64,000 nucleotides of DNA from Verrucomicrobiales bacterium (GTDB lineage Bacteria; Verrucomicrobiota; Verrucomicrobiia; Limisphaerales; J093). Below are positions 1-8,120 of the stretch, in pieces (within the stretch, counting starts at the first letter, position 1; each line of letters starts with the position of its first letter). The stretch is from NCBI GenBank assembly GCA_015075445.1, contig JABTUJ010000015.1, positions 62,001 through 126,000 of the forward strand, read 5' to 3'. Made by a program: the position numbers and the translations under genes. The notes under the pieces are model-generated. The model was not told where the DNA came from and did no database searches. It worked only from the letters and a program-made list of their open reading frames with translations.

Positions 1-107
1 TTCGACCTTCGACTTTCGGACTTCGACCTTCGACCTTCGGACTTCGACCTTCGACCTTCGGACTTCTGACTTCGACCTTCGACCTTCGACCTTCGAACCC
101 TGGACCG
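1..107. repeat. Short tandem repeat (TTCGACCTTCGGACTTCGACC type) inside the kinase gene
   Basis: A run of imperfect units built from CTTCGACCTTCGGA and CTTCGACTTTCGGA. All start with CTTCG and vary by single bases. It begins at the window edge, so its full length is unknown. Read on the minus strand in the kinase frame it contains no stop. The same family occurs as an intergenic array at about 22.49-22.67 kb. Confidence 0.85.
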
Positions 108-585
108 GGGCCAGCGCTTCGCGCAGGCTCGGCCCCTCGATCAGGCCCATGCTGAAATAGTGCTGGCCCAGGTGCTCGCCGATCTCGTGAATGGGGACGA
201 TGTTCGGGTGGGAGAGGCTGGCGGCGGCCTCGGCTTCGGCCTTGAAGCGCTTGACCAACTCGGGCGTGGCGAGGGTGCCGGCGCTGATGAGCTTGAGGGC
301 GACCAGGCGGTTGAGGCTGACCTGGCGCGCCTTGAACACCACGCCCATGCCGCCGCGGGCGATCTCCTCGAGAAGTTCGTAGTCGCCGAAGTAGCGCTGG
401 CACGTGCCGGTAAAGGGGGTGGCAGGAACGGACAGCGCGTCGGCGGTCACGGCCGATGCCACCGTGGGCGGGCCGGCCAGCAGGTCAAGCCCGCGGGCCA
501 GCAGACACTTCGGGCAGAGGCCTTCCGGCGGAGCCGCTGGGAGGCGGCATCCGCACCCGGCGCACAAAAGGACTTCATCTGGCAT
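1..585 (-). CDS. Ser/Thr protein kinase with N-terminal zinc ribbon (3' end beyond window)
   Basis: Hanks-type Ser/Thr kinase, expected to phosphorylate cytosolic targets. Seen: an N-terminal zinc ribbon (C8, C11, C24, C27), a linker, then the kinase N-lobe from about residue 68 with glycine loop ARGGMGVVFKA, the lysine in VALKL (K98), a helix-C region (EAEAAASLSHPNIVPIHEI) and a hinge reading YFSMGLIEG. Right after the hinge, at SLREALAPVQ (about residue 160), the frame enters a repetitive stretch of (S)KVE(V/G)RR-type units that stays open to base 1. The catalytic loop and activation segment are therefore either beyond the window or lost. The ATG at 585 is the natural start because the zinc ribbon follows directly. 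Sigma factor and DUF4203 genes lie upstream on the same strand, a common pairing in PVC bacteria. Whether the kinase resumes after the repeat cannot be seen. Confidence 0.8.
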   Translation of the reverse strand, partial: MPDEVLLCAGCGCRLPAAPPEGLCPKCLLARGLDLLAGPPTVASAVTADALSVPATPFTGTCQRYFGDYELLEEIARGGMGVVFKARQVSLNRLVALKLISAGTLATPELVKRFKAEAEAAASLSHPNIVPIHEIGEHLGQHYFSMGLIEGPSLREALAPVQGSKVEGRRSKSEVRRSKVEVRRSKVEVRKSKVE

Positions 586-1063
586 GGCTGGGCTGTGATG
601 TCGGCTGCCCGAATCCCCGGGCTGCCGGCTGGGCAACATGGCTCGAGCGTTCGCAAACATCAATGTGCCCAGGCCACGTTCCCACGGCGCGCCCCGATCG
701 TTCCCGCCTCCGTCCGGGGTTTCTGGACGGCAGCGAACTGGATCGGTTCGACGATCTCCAGAGTCTGGTTACCCTCACAGAAGGAGCTTCCAGGGCTGCG
801 CCCAGGACACTGGACCCAGTCGCGGCGTGGAGTATCAGGGTCGAAGCCCATGTGCCAAGAGTGGGTTTCTTCATGAGGTGCATCGAATGTCTCCTCTCAG
901 CCGCACACGCGGATGAGGTCGCTCCTTACCGAAGGAAAACGGAAGAGGAGTTACAGTACCTGTGCACTGAGCGCCCGTTCGCTCATCCGGTCCCCATCGT
1001 GATCGAGCCACATCTCCTGCAACCGGAAATGCTGGCCAACCTCACAGGCCGGCGGGTGTTGGC
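586..1063. other. Gap between kinase and DUF4203 genes, no gene supported
   Basis: No reading frame on either strand here has recognisable protein features. The open frames have atypical composition and overlap neighbouring genes. At 478 bp it is long for a spacer inside an operon, so the kinase may have its own promoter here. I see no convincing -35/-10 pair or hairpin. Confidence 0.4.
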
Positions 1064-1579
1064 TCACGCGGCCTTGGGCCGCGAAGTCCTCTGCCTGGCC
1101 TGCACCAGGACTCCCACGACGCTCAGGAGCAGGAACAGCAGGCCGGACGCGCCAGCTTCCAACGGCACGTTCTGGACGATCACCGTCGCCCCTACCAGCG
1201 TCGAGAGAAGGATCAAAGCCCAATCCAGCATGGCCAGGACCAGGAGCGCTCCCACAACACCTCCAACCAGAAACCCGACCCAGGCCCAATCTCCCCACCC
1301 CAACGCCTGGACCAGCGCGTGGAACAAGTACCCGCCCGCCAGGAAGCCCGCGACGGAGAGGGCCACGTACTGGAGCGCCACCGACAGAAGCGCCCCGACC
1401 AACCCCGCCACGAGCGCCACGCCGAGCACCATCCCGGGACTTTCAGCCGCGAGCGCTTCCTTCGCCACAAGCGCCCCCGCCAGGAAACCCACGCCGGCCA
1501 CGAACACCCAGTACAGCCGCCTTCCCAGCAACAGCAGGGCTACCCCCACAAGCAGGCTAACTGGCTCGAACGTGTCCAT
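1064..1579 (-). CDS. DUF4203-like multi-pass membrane protein
   Basis: About 171 residues, almost wholly hydrophobic, with roughly six to seven transmembrane helices separated by short loops rich in Gly, Ala and Val. Examples are LLVGVALLLLGRRLYWVFVAG near the start and VGALLSVALQYVALSVAGFL in the middle. This resembles the DUF4203/TM198-like family, whose role in bacteria is unknown. I prefer the ATG at 1579 (MDTFEPVS) over the one at 1594 because the first helix follows directly. The gene ends about 480 bp before the kinase and begins 24 bp after the sigma-factor stop, so it is probably co-transcribed with the sigma factor. No catalytic residues are visible. Confidence 0.65.
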   Translation of the reverse strand: MDTFEPVSLLVGVALLLLGRRLYWVFVAGVGFLAGALVAKEALAAESPGMVLGVALVAGLVGALLSVALQYVALSVAGFLAGGYLFHALVQALGWGDWAWVGFLVGGVVGALLVLAMLDWALILLSTLVGATVIVQNVPLEAGASGLLFLLLSVVGVLVQARQRTSRPKAA

Positions 1580-1602
1580 GCGGCCCTCAGGCACGGCAAA
1601 GG

Positions 1603-2337
1603 TTACCCGGCCAGCACCGAGATCAGGTAACGGAGCTCGTCCTCGACGGCTTCCGGACAGTCCACGGTGTCCGCGATCTGCGCCCGCAATAGCTCACCGT
1701 ACCGGCGCCGGAGGCGGTGGACGGCGACTTTCACCGTGCCCTCCTTCAACCCCGTGCGCGCCGCGACGCCGGCATACGAGCCCTCCGGCAGGTCGGCAGA
1801 CAGGAAGCCTTTAAGGTCTTCGAACAGCCCACCCTTTTCGCCGGCCACAAACTCCTCGCGGAGCCGGGCCAACACCCGCTCGAGAACCGCCAGGGCCCAC
1901 CGTTTCTCGAACAACCTGTCCGGGGTCACGTGATCCACCGGTTCGAATCGGTACCGCGCCTCAGCGTCCTGCGCATCGAGGGAGACGAGCGCCCGGCCGC
2001 CGCCGCGCTTGCAGGTCTGGGCGCGGTCCCATTCGTTGGCAAGGTAGTGCTTGAGCGTCGCCAGCAGGAACGACCGGAACCGGCCCCTGCCTGGGGTGAG
2101 GTCACTCAGGTAATCCTTGGCGAGGAATTGCTCAAAGAACCCCTGGGTCAAGTCCTCGGCGTCGGTGGGATTGTTGCCGCGGCGGCGGATGTAGGCGTAC
2201 AGGGGATACCAATACGTCTGGCAGAGCTCGGCGAGTGCTGCCGGGGCCTTGGACGAGTCCTTATTGCGGGCCGTCAGCACGGCGCTCCAATGCGTGGTGG
2301 TGAACTGCGTGCCCGCGGCTTGATCCGGCGCTGCCAT
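1603..2337 (-). CDS. ECF-type RNA polymerase sigma factor
   Basis: Region sigma2 is visible in the first 110 residues (YWYPLYAYIRRRGNNPTDAEDLTQGFFEQFL) and sigma4 near the end (YAGVAARTGLKEGTVKVAVHRLRRRY), a helix-turn-helix for -35 recognition. The opening FTTTHWSAVL is typical of the large sigma-70-like group paired with Ser/Thr kinases in PVC bacteria. No anti-sigma gene is adjacent; the kinase at 1-585 is the likely partner or output, which is inference. An ATG at 2358 is also in frame, but the sequence between the two starts reads ATTATATAA, more like a promoter -10 than coding sequence, so 2337 is preferred. It heads a minus-strand set with the DUF4203 gene. Confidence 0.85.
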   Translation of the reverse strand: MAAPDQAAGTQFTTTHWSAVLTARNKDSSKAPAALAELCQTYWYPLYAYIRRRGNNPTDAEDLTQGFFEQFLAKDYLSDLTPGRGRFRSFLLATLKHYLANEWDRAQTCKRGGGRALVSLDAQDAEARYRFEPVDHVTPDRLFEKRWALAVLERVLARLREEFVAGEKGGLFEDLKGFLSADLPEGSYAGVAARTGLKEGTVKVAVHRLRRRYGELLRAQIADTVDCPEAVEDELRYLISVLAG

Positions 2338-2590
2338 CGTGGCGTTTATATAATGCATAGTTGTGACTTATGCCAGCTCAAACAAGGGCCGGGCTCTCCG
2401 GGGTCGGACCACGCGAAGCCGCGGATCACCAGTGAGTTGCCCGGGTTGGGAGCCCGGTCTGAGGGTCTGAGGTGCGTTTTTCAGCCCGGATTCCCCAACA
2501 CAAGGGTAGGCCCTCGTCCTTGGCCGATTCCTGCCTTGAGTGGACGTTTCTTCTGACCCAGGCTCGGCGCACGCAAGCGACGGAACGACG
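2338..2590. promoter_or_regulatory. Divergent intergenic region between sigma factor and PQQ gene
   Basis: Both flanking genes start outward from this stretch. An AT-rich island at 2343-2366 (TTATATAATGCATAG on the plus strand) stands out in GC-rich surroundings and could supply a -10 element for either strand. No matching -35 box or palindromic operator is convincing. Confidence 0.3.
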
Positions 2591-2978
2591 ATGAACGCGA
2601 CCAAATCCACGACGCCGGGAGCCTCCGAGCCACGGCGGTCCAGGCCCAGCCCAAGGCTCCTGTTGGCCGCCTTGGCGGCAACGATCTCGCTGGTCGGTCC
2701 GACCCCGTCGCTCAGAGCGGCTGACTGGCCCCAATGGCGGGGCCCCCACCGCGATGGCCACGCCCCCGGCCTGACCTTGCCCGCAACCCTGCCTTCGCCG
2801 CTCCCGTGCGTGTGGCGGGTCGCGACCGGTGAAGGTTACTCGGCTCCCGCGATCGCCGAAGGCGCCGCGGTCGTTCTCTTCCGCCAGGGGCAGCAAGAGG
2901 TCGTGCTGTGTCTGGACTCGCGGGATGGGAAGGAACGCTGGCGAGACACCTACGACGCCGCCTTCAGACCTGATAAGT

Positions 2979-4815
2979 AGAGCTTGTCCCAGCGGAAGGA
3001 GAGGCCCGTGGGTATTGAGGCGCTGCGCCAAAGAAAAACGGGCATAGCAGCCAGAAAAGGCTCCCATGCCCGAAATCGGTGCGTTATGCTCTTGTCAGAC
3101 ATACAATGAACCAACGCCCGATGGCCCAGATCATACCGCTGCAAGGCGAACTTCGTCCAGTCCTTCCCACGGTCCGGGGAAATGTGGACTATCAACGCTT
3201 CGAAGCCGAGCTGCGCCGGATCGATGAACTCCTGCGACTCAGCGGCGTCGAAGCGCTCTTTGTGGAGCGCAGTTTGGCGGGATGGCTGGCCCGAGACCCG
3301 GAGCGGGTGCCCACGACGCACGAGCAGACGAAGTATCAGCGCACCAGTGCCCAGGCGCTGCGCTGCAACGTGCTGCAGCGCTTGCTGGGCGAGGACTTTC
3401 GGGGGATGAGCCGTCGGCTGGCCGAGTGCGCCCTCTTCCAGTGGTTCTGCGGGGTGGATCGCTTGGAGGAAGTGCGGGTGCCGAGCAAGAGCCAGTTGGC
3501 GCGCTACTTCCAATGGCTGCCGGAGGCGCAGGTGCAGGCCCTGGTCCGCCGGCTCGTGCAGGCGGCGCGGGAGACCGATGCCACCACGGGGTTCAACCGG
3601 CTCTGGCTGGCCAACGAACTGGAACTGGACACGGTGTGGATGGACAGCACGTGTGTGGCCGCGGACATCCATTTCCCCGTGGACTGGGTGCTGCTGCGGG
3701 ACGCGACGCGGACGTTGATGAAGGCCACCGGCCTGATCCGGGCACACGGGCTCAAACGCCGGATGCCGGCCCCGGAGCAGTTTCTGCGGGCGATGAACCA
3801 GCAGTGCATCGCGATGGTGCAGGCGGGCAAACGGGCCGACGCGAAGCGGGCGCGCAAGCGGGTGTTGCGGGAGATGAAGCGCCTGAGCCGGGTGGTGCGA
3901 CAACACGCTCGCCGGCATCGGGATCTGCTCGACACGCATTGGCAGGAGACGGATTGGACCTGGGCCCAGGCCGAGCAGGTGCTGGCCCGAATCGACGGGG
4001 TGCTGGCGCAGTTGCCCCGGGCGGTCCGGCAAGCCCATGAGCGGATCATCGGGGAGCGGCCGGTGGCCAACGCGGACAAGATCCTGAGTCTCTACGAGGG
4101 CGATCTGCACGTGATCGTGCGGGGCAAGGCCGGGGCGGCGGTGGAGTTTGGCAACACGCTCTTCCTGGCCGAGCAGCGGCAGGGCCTGGTAGTGGACTGG
4201 CATCTCTACCAGGAGAGTGCGCCGGCGGACAGCCGGCAGTTGCCGGCGAGCCTGGAACGGCTGCAGTCCTGGCTGCCGGCGGGCGTGCTCGAAGCGGTGG
4301 GCGGGGACCGCGGCTTTGACTGCAAGGCCAACCGGGCGCTCTTGGCGGAGGCGGGGCTCTTCAACGGGCTGTGTCCGCGCGGGGTGGCGGAATTGCAGCG
4401 CCGTCGGCATGGGGCTCGGTTTGGGAAGATCCAGCGCCGGCGGCCGCAGACCGAGGGGCGGATTGGGATTCTGAAGAATGACTTCTTGGGGCGGCCGCTG
4501 CGGGCCAAGGGGTATGAGCACCGGGCGCTGGGGGTAAGCTGGAGTGTGCTGGCCCACAATCTTTGGGTGCTGGCCCGGATGGAGCGGGTGGCGGCGTCGG
4601 CGGAGCAGCAGCGCGACGCGGCTTAGGCAGTAGTCTGGCTGATGGGAGTGCAAGGCTCGGCGGAGCCGTGTCGTTAGAAGTCTGGAAAAACCACAACCCA
4701 TAGCGGTGTCTGGCCGAAAGCGTGCCCGAGCTGTCATGATGGCTTATACCAGGCTCACTCTCCTTCCTCTCCTCTCGTCTCCCATCCGGAAACAGGGACT
4801 TCTGGGACGGGCTCT
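2979..4815 (+). mobile_element. Complete insertion sequence, 1837 bp, with AAGT target duplication
   Basis: The left end AGAGCTTGTCCCAG (2979-2992) and the reverse complement of the right end AGAGCCCGTCCCAG (4802-4815) match at 12 of 14 positions. Flanking copies of AAGT lie at 2975-2978 and 4816-4819. One full-length DDE transposase gene fills the interior in the same orientation as the gene it interrupts. Family is tentative: the transposase resembles ISNCY/IS1202-like IS4-type elements. Confidence 0.9.
3106..4626 (+). CDS. DDE transposase of the insertion sequence
   Basis: About 506 residues. A DDE triad can be proposed: D in VWMDSTCVAADIHFP (near residue 190), D in AVGGDRGFDCKANR (near residue 410) and E in RPQTEGRIGILKND (near residue 460). 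The segment from DIHFP to the second Asp holds a long basic, helical insertion (KRADAKRARKRVLREMKRL). A GTG at 3079 could also start the frame; the ATG at 3106 (MNQRPMAQIIPL) is preferred because IIPL..L.PVLPTVRGNVDY resembles the start of related transposases. No frameshift or stop is seen, so the element looks capable of transposition. Catalytic residues are assigned by pattern, not alignment. Confidence 0.88.
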   Translation: MNQRPMAQIIPLQGELRPVLPTVRGNVDYQRFEAELRRIDELLRLSGVEALFVERSLAGWLARDPERVPTTHEQTKYQRTSAQALRCNVLQRLLGEDFRGMSRRLAECALFQWFCGVDRLEEVRVPSKSQLARYFQWLPEAQVQALVRRLVQAARETDATTGFNRLWLANELELDTVWMDSTCVAADIHFPVDWVLLRDATRTLMKATGLIRAHGLKRRMPAPEQFLRAMNQQCIAMVQAGKRADAKRARKRVLREMKRLSRVVRQHARRHRDLLDTHWQETDWTWAQAEQVLARIDGVLAQLPRAVRQAHERIIGERPVANADKILSLYEGDLHVIVRGKAGAAVEFGNTLFLAEQRQGLVVDWHLYQESAPADSRQLPASLERLQSWLPAGVLEAVGGDRGFDCKANRALLAEAGLFNGLCPRGVAELQRRRHGARFGKIQRRRPQTEGRIGILKNDFLGRPLRAKGYEHRALGVSWSVLAHNLWVLARMERVAASAEQQRDAA

Positions 4816-5816
4816 AAGTACGCCGAAGCCCATGGGCAGGGACCCTTCGCGACGCCGACGGTGCATGCCGGCCGGGTTTACGTGCATGGGATCAGCGGCG
4901 CGCTCAGTTGCTATGAACTCTCCACCGGCACCCGCCGCTGGCGGAAGGACTTCTCTGGCGAGTTCAAGAAGCCGCACGGCATTTGGGGCGTCGCCACCTC
5001 ACCTCTGATCGAAGGCGGTCTCTGCATCACGGGGGTTGGCACCGAAGAGGATGGCGCCATCGCGGGGTTCCGCGCGGGCTCGGGGGAGTTGGCCTGGCAG
5101 CTTCCCGGACGCGAACCCAGCTACTCCTCACCCGTCGCCGTGGAGTTGGCGGGCCGGCGTCAGGTGGTGGTCCTGACGCGCACTCAAGTGCTGGGCTTGC
5201 TGCCCCAGAATGGGCAGGTGCTCTGGGAACTGCCCTACCGGGTGAAATACGATCAAAACGTGGTCACGCCGACCGTGGCCCGGGACTGGGTGTTCGTCGC
5301 CGGCTGGCAAGAACCGACCGTCGGCGTGCGGGTGACGGCGGCCGCGGGCAAGATGAGCGCGACGCGTGCCTGGGCCAATCCACGGGTGTCCTTCTTCATG
5401 AGTTCGCCGGTGTATGCCGGGGGTCACCTGTATGGGCTGGCCGAGCGGGACAAGGGGTCCCTGGTCTGCCTCGACGCCTCCAACGGCGAGCTCGCCTGGC
5501 AATCCGAGGGAGGCATGGGCGACTATGCCTCGCTCGTCGTCGCCGGAGAGAAGCTGCTGGTCCTAACGGACCGGGGCGTGCTTCGCGTGGTGGCGACCGA
5601 CCCCCGAGGCTACCGGGAACTGCAGCGCCTGAAGGTTGCCGACCCGCCGGTCTGGGCGCACCTGGCTGTGGCGAGCCACCGGATCTTCCTCAAGGACAAG
5701 ACCCACCTGTCGTGCCTGGCCCTCCAGGCCGAGTGAACGGTCGCCCGCCTCACGCGCGGCGCGACTGCTACACCAGCGCGGAGCATCCGGCAACCGGGCA
5801 GCTCGTGACCCTTGTC

Positions 5817-7139
5817 TCAATCATCCACCGACTGCCCGACCAAGAGCCGGAACTGCCAGCCGGTGTTGTCCGACGTCGTGCCTTGGGTTTGCTTCATGAG
5901 GACGCCGATGAGCTGTTCGTTCGGGTCGGCAAAGTATTGGGTGTTGAAGTAGCCGCCCCAGTCGAAGGTCCCCTCGCTGCCTTCGCCCCCCTTGGCCTGC
6001 CCTTTGTCGGTCAACACGCCAAAGGCCAGCCCGTGCACCTTGTCGCCGCCGCCGAACAGGTCGCCGACCTGGTTGCGCATGAGGGTGTCGATGGTCGTCC
6101 GGCTGAGGATGCGGATGCCGTTGAACTCGCCGCCGTTGAGATACATCTGGAGGAAGGTGGCGTAGTCCTTCGCCGTGCTGCACAGGCCGGCCCCACCGGA
6201 GTAGAAGCGCCTGGCGCCTTTGATCGGATAGTCCGGGTCGTAGAAGGTCACCGGGTAGCGGATCCACTGGCCGTTCTCGGGTTTCTGCACCGCGACCAGG
6301 CGCCCGGCCTTTTCCTCCGGCAGGTAGAAGCCGGTGTCGTGCATGCCCAGGGGCTCGAACAGTCGCTGGCGCAGAAACTGATCGAAGGTCAGACCCGAAA
6401 CGATCTCGATGAAGTACCCGAGCACATCGAGGCCTTCGCTGTAGGTGAAGCGCTCGCCCGGATGATGGTGCAGCGGGAGTTTCGCGAGCTTCCTCACGCT
6501 CTCGCCGATGGTGACAGGCTCGGTCGTGAACAGGTCGGTGACGCCCGCCTTGGCGTACAGCTTGCGGAACCGCTCATCGCCATCGATCACGCCATAGCCA
6601 ATTCCGGAAGTGTGCGTGAGCAGGTGCCGGATGGTGATGGGTGTCCGGGCCGGTTCGCCCGTCCAGGTGCCGTCGGTGTCGTGGTAGGTTCTCAGGACTT
6701 GGGCGTCCCGGAACTCGGGGATGAAGTTCGCGATGGGGTCGTCGAGCCGGAACCGGCCTTCCTCCCAGAGCATCATGACGGCGGTGGCGGTGATGGCCTT
6801 GGTCTGCGAGGCGATGCGGAAGATGTCGTCGCGGCGGAGTTCGCGGCGGGCGGCGTTGTCGGCAAGACCGAAGGCCTGGTGGAAGACGATCTTCCCGTGG
6901 CGGGCGACGAGGGCGACGATGCCTGGCACGGCGCCGTCGGCCACGGCCTTTTCACACATCGCTTCGATGCGGGCGAGTCGTTCGGGGGAGACGCCGACAC
7001 TGATTGGGCGGGCTTGGGCGAGCGGCGGGGAATGTTTCGTCGAGGGGGTTTGGGCCGTGGACGAAAGGCTCGTGGCGGCGAGGGCGAGGGCGAGGAGGGA
7101 GCGGATCGGGGGGCTGGGCGTGCGCAGTGGTGTGGTCAT
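5817..7139 (-). CDS. Secreted serine hydrolase, beta-lactamase / class C penicillin-binding protein family
   Basis: The fold covers class C beta-lactamases, D-Ala-D-Ala carboxypeptidases and esterases such as EstB; which substrate applies here is unknown. Seen: an N-terminal signal peptide (SLLALALAATSLSSTAQT), the SxxK nucleophile motif as SQTK in FRIASQTKAITATAVMML, and a YSE variant of the YxN motif in ERFTYSEGLDVLGYFIE. Residues FGVLTDKGQAK may lie near the third active-site element. Length (440 residues) suits the esterase-like S12 members. The ATG at 7139 is chosen because it immediately precedes the signal peptide; 7193 would add a polar, charged stretch. It converges with the interrupted PQQ gene. 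Confidence 0.85.
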   Translation of the reverse strand: MTTPLRTPSPPIRSLLALALAATSLSSTAQTPSTKHSPPLAQARPISVGVSPERLARIEAMCEKAVADGAVPGIVALVARHGKIVFHQAFGLADNAARRELRRDDIFRIASQTKAITATAVMMLWEEGRFRLDDPIANFIPEFRDAQVLRTYHDTDGTWTGEPARTPITIRHLLTHTSGIGYGVIDGDERFRKLYAKAGVTDLFTTEPVTIGESVRKLAKLPLHHHPGERFTYSEGLDVLGYFIEIVSGLTFDQFLRQRLFEPLGMHDTGFYLPEEKAGRLVAVQKPENGQWIRYPVTFYDPDYPIKGARRFYSGGAGLCSTAKDYATFLQMYLNGGEFNGIRILSRTTIDTLMRNQVGDLFGGGDKVHGLAFGVLTDKGQAKGGEGSEGTFDWGGYFNTQYFADPNEQLIGVLMKQTQGTTSDNTGWQFRLLVGQSVDD

Positions 7140-7289
7140 GATGGAACGATTCGTGTTGCGGGGGTTTTTACGCAGGTTGTCCCGGGTTGCCAAGCCCGGT
7201 GAGTTGGGGGAAGAAACAGGCGGCGCGAAGATTGCACCACCGGTTCCTGGTTGCCGGGCATGGTCGCGACGCCACGGACGTCTCCCCGT

Positions 7290-8093
7290 TCACCGGCCCC
7301 TCGCGGCGTCCCGCATCAGGTACCAGAGAAACAGCGTGTTGTACTTGAGGTACCGGCCGAATAAACGGCGAGGCTCGGACGCCAGGCGGAACAGCCACGT
7401 CAAACCGCGCCGCTGCATCCAGGCCGGCGCATCGGGCTTCGTGCCCGCGTTCACATCGAAAGCAAACCCGACCGCGAATAGCACGCCCCGGCGGATGGAC
7501 GCCTTATGCCGGTGAATCCAGTCCTGCTGCTTGGGCGTCCCCAGCCCCACCCAGATGAAGTCCGGCGCCAGCCGGTTGATCTCCGCCACGATCACTTCCT
7601 CCTCCTCCGGCGCGAAGTACCCCGACCGCATCCCCCGGATCTCCAGGTCCGCCTGCTGCGCGCGAAACACCGCCGCCAACTGCTGGACACACGCCGTGTT
7701 CCCACCCAGGAAGTAGTGCGAGAAGGGCCGCGGCGAACCCAGCACACAGTGCCGCATGAACGTCGGCCCATACACCCGATCCCGCAGCCCTGCCCCCCGC
7801 CGGTTCAGACACCAAATCAGCGGCATGCCGTCGGGCACGAAATAGTCAAAGCGCGACGTGAGTTCGCGAAACGCCGGCTCGTGCCGCCGCAGCGTGACGA
7901 TCTGCGTGTTCGTGAAATCTGCGGCCCACGTGCCCCCCTGCTGGACCAGATGCTGGCAGTGGGCAGTGAACTGCGCGTAGCTGGTCACCCGCAACGGCGT
8001 GCCCAGGACCGCCAGGGCCGGCGGCGCCTCCGCACCCGCCGGCGCGTGGGCTCCAGCATCCGTCGGTATCGGCGAGGGCTGATCCATGGCCAT
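7290..8093 (-). CDS. WecB/TagA/CpsF family glycosyltransferase (GT26)
   Basis: A cytoplasmic-face enzyme that adds a sugar to a lipid-linked precursor in exopolysaccharide, teichoic-acid or enterobacterial common antigen assembly. Seen in order: TNTQIVTLRRH near residue 65, VPDGMPLIWCLN, FSHYFLGGN, and the hallmark WVGLGTPKQQDWIHRH followed by NAGTKPDAPAWMQRRGLTWLFRL and a basic, membrane-associating tail (RRLFGRYLKYNTLFLWYL). Length 267 residues fits GT26. The usual AAFDF-AG motif reads GFAFDVNAG, a mild deviation. It lies 27 bp downstream of the epimerase gene on the same strand, which suggests a shared role in surface polysaccharide synthesis. An ATG at 8087 is an equally possible start. 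Confidence 0.87.
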   Translation of the reverse strand: MAMDQPSPIPTDAGAHAPAGAEAPPALAVLGTPLRVTSYAQFTAHCQHLVQQGGTWAADFTNTQIVTLRRHEPAFRELTSRFDYFVPDGMPLIWCLNRRGAGLRDRVYGPTFMRHCVLGSPRPFSHYFLGGNTACVQQLAAVFRAQQADLEIRGMRSGYFAPEEEEVIVAEINRLAPDFIWVGLGTPKQQDWIHRHKASIRRGVLFAVGFAFDVNAGTKPDAPAWMQRRGLTWLFRLASEPRRLFGRYLKYNTLFLWYLMRDAARGR

Positions 8094-8120
8094 GACCCGG
8101 TCGCAGGCTTCTTTCAGCGC

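Larger units (their letters stand above)
2591..5736 (+). pseudogene. PQQ-binding-like beta-propeller protein, split by an insertion sequence
   Basis: A secreted WD/PQQ-propeller protein, probably periplasmic, with no assigned enzyme activity. The 5' part (2591-2978) encodes a signal peptide (LLLAALAATISLVGPTPSLRA), the hallmark DWPQWRGPHRDG start of this family and one blade. The 3' part (4820-5736) resumes with YAEAHGQGPFATPTV and carries further blades with repeated motifs such as LSCYELSTGTRRW, GSGELAWQL and SLVCLDASNGELAWQ, ending at TGA 5736. An insertion sequence lies between. Removing it with one copy of the AAGT duplication rejoins the halves exactly in frame (GAT AAG TAC GCC), giving roughly 435 residues, normal for the family. 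The start is the ATG at 2591, upstream of the signal peptide. The gene is disrupted as it stands; the insertion looks recent because both halves are otherwise intact. Confidence 0.9.
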
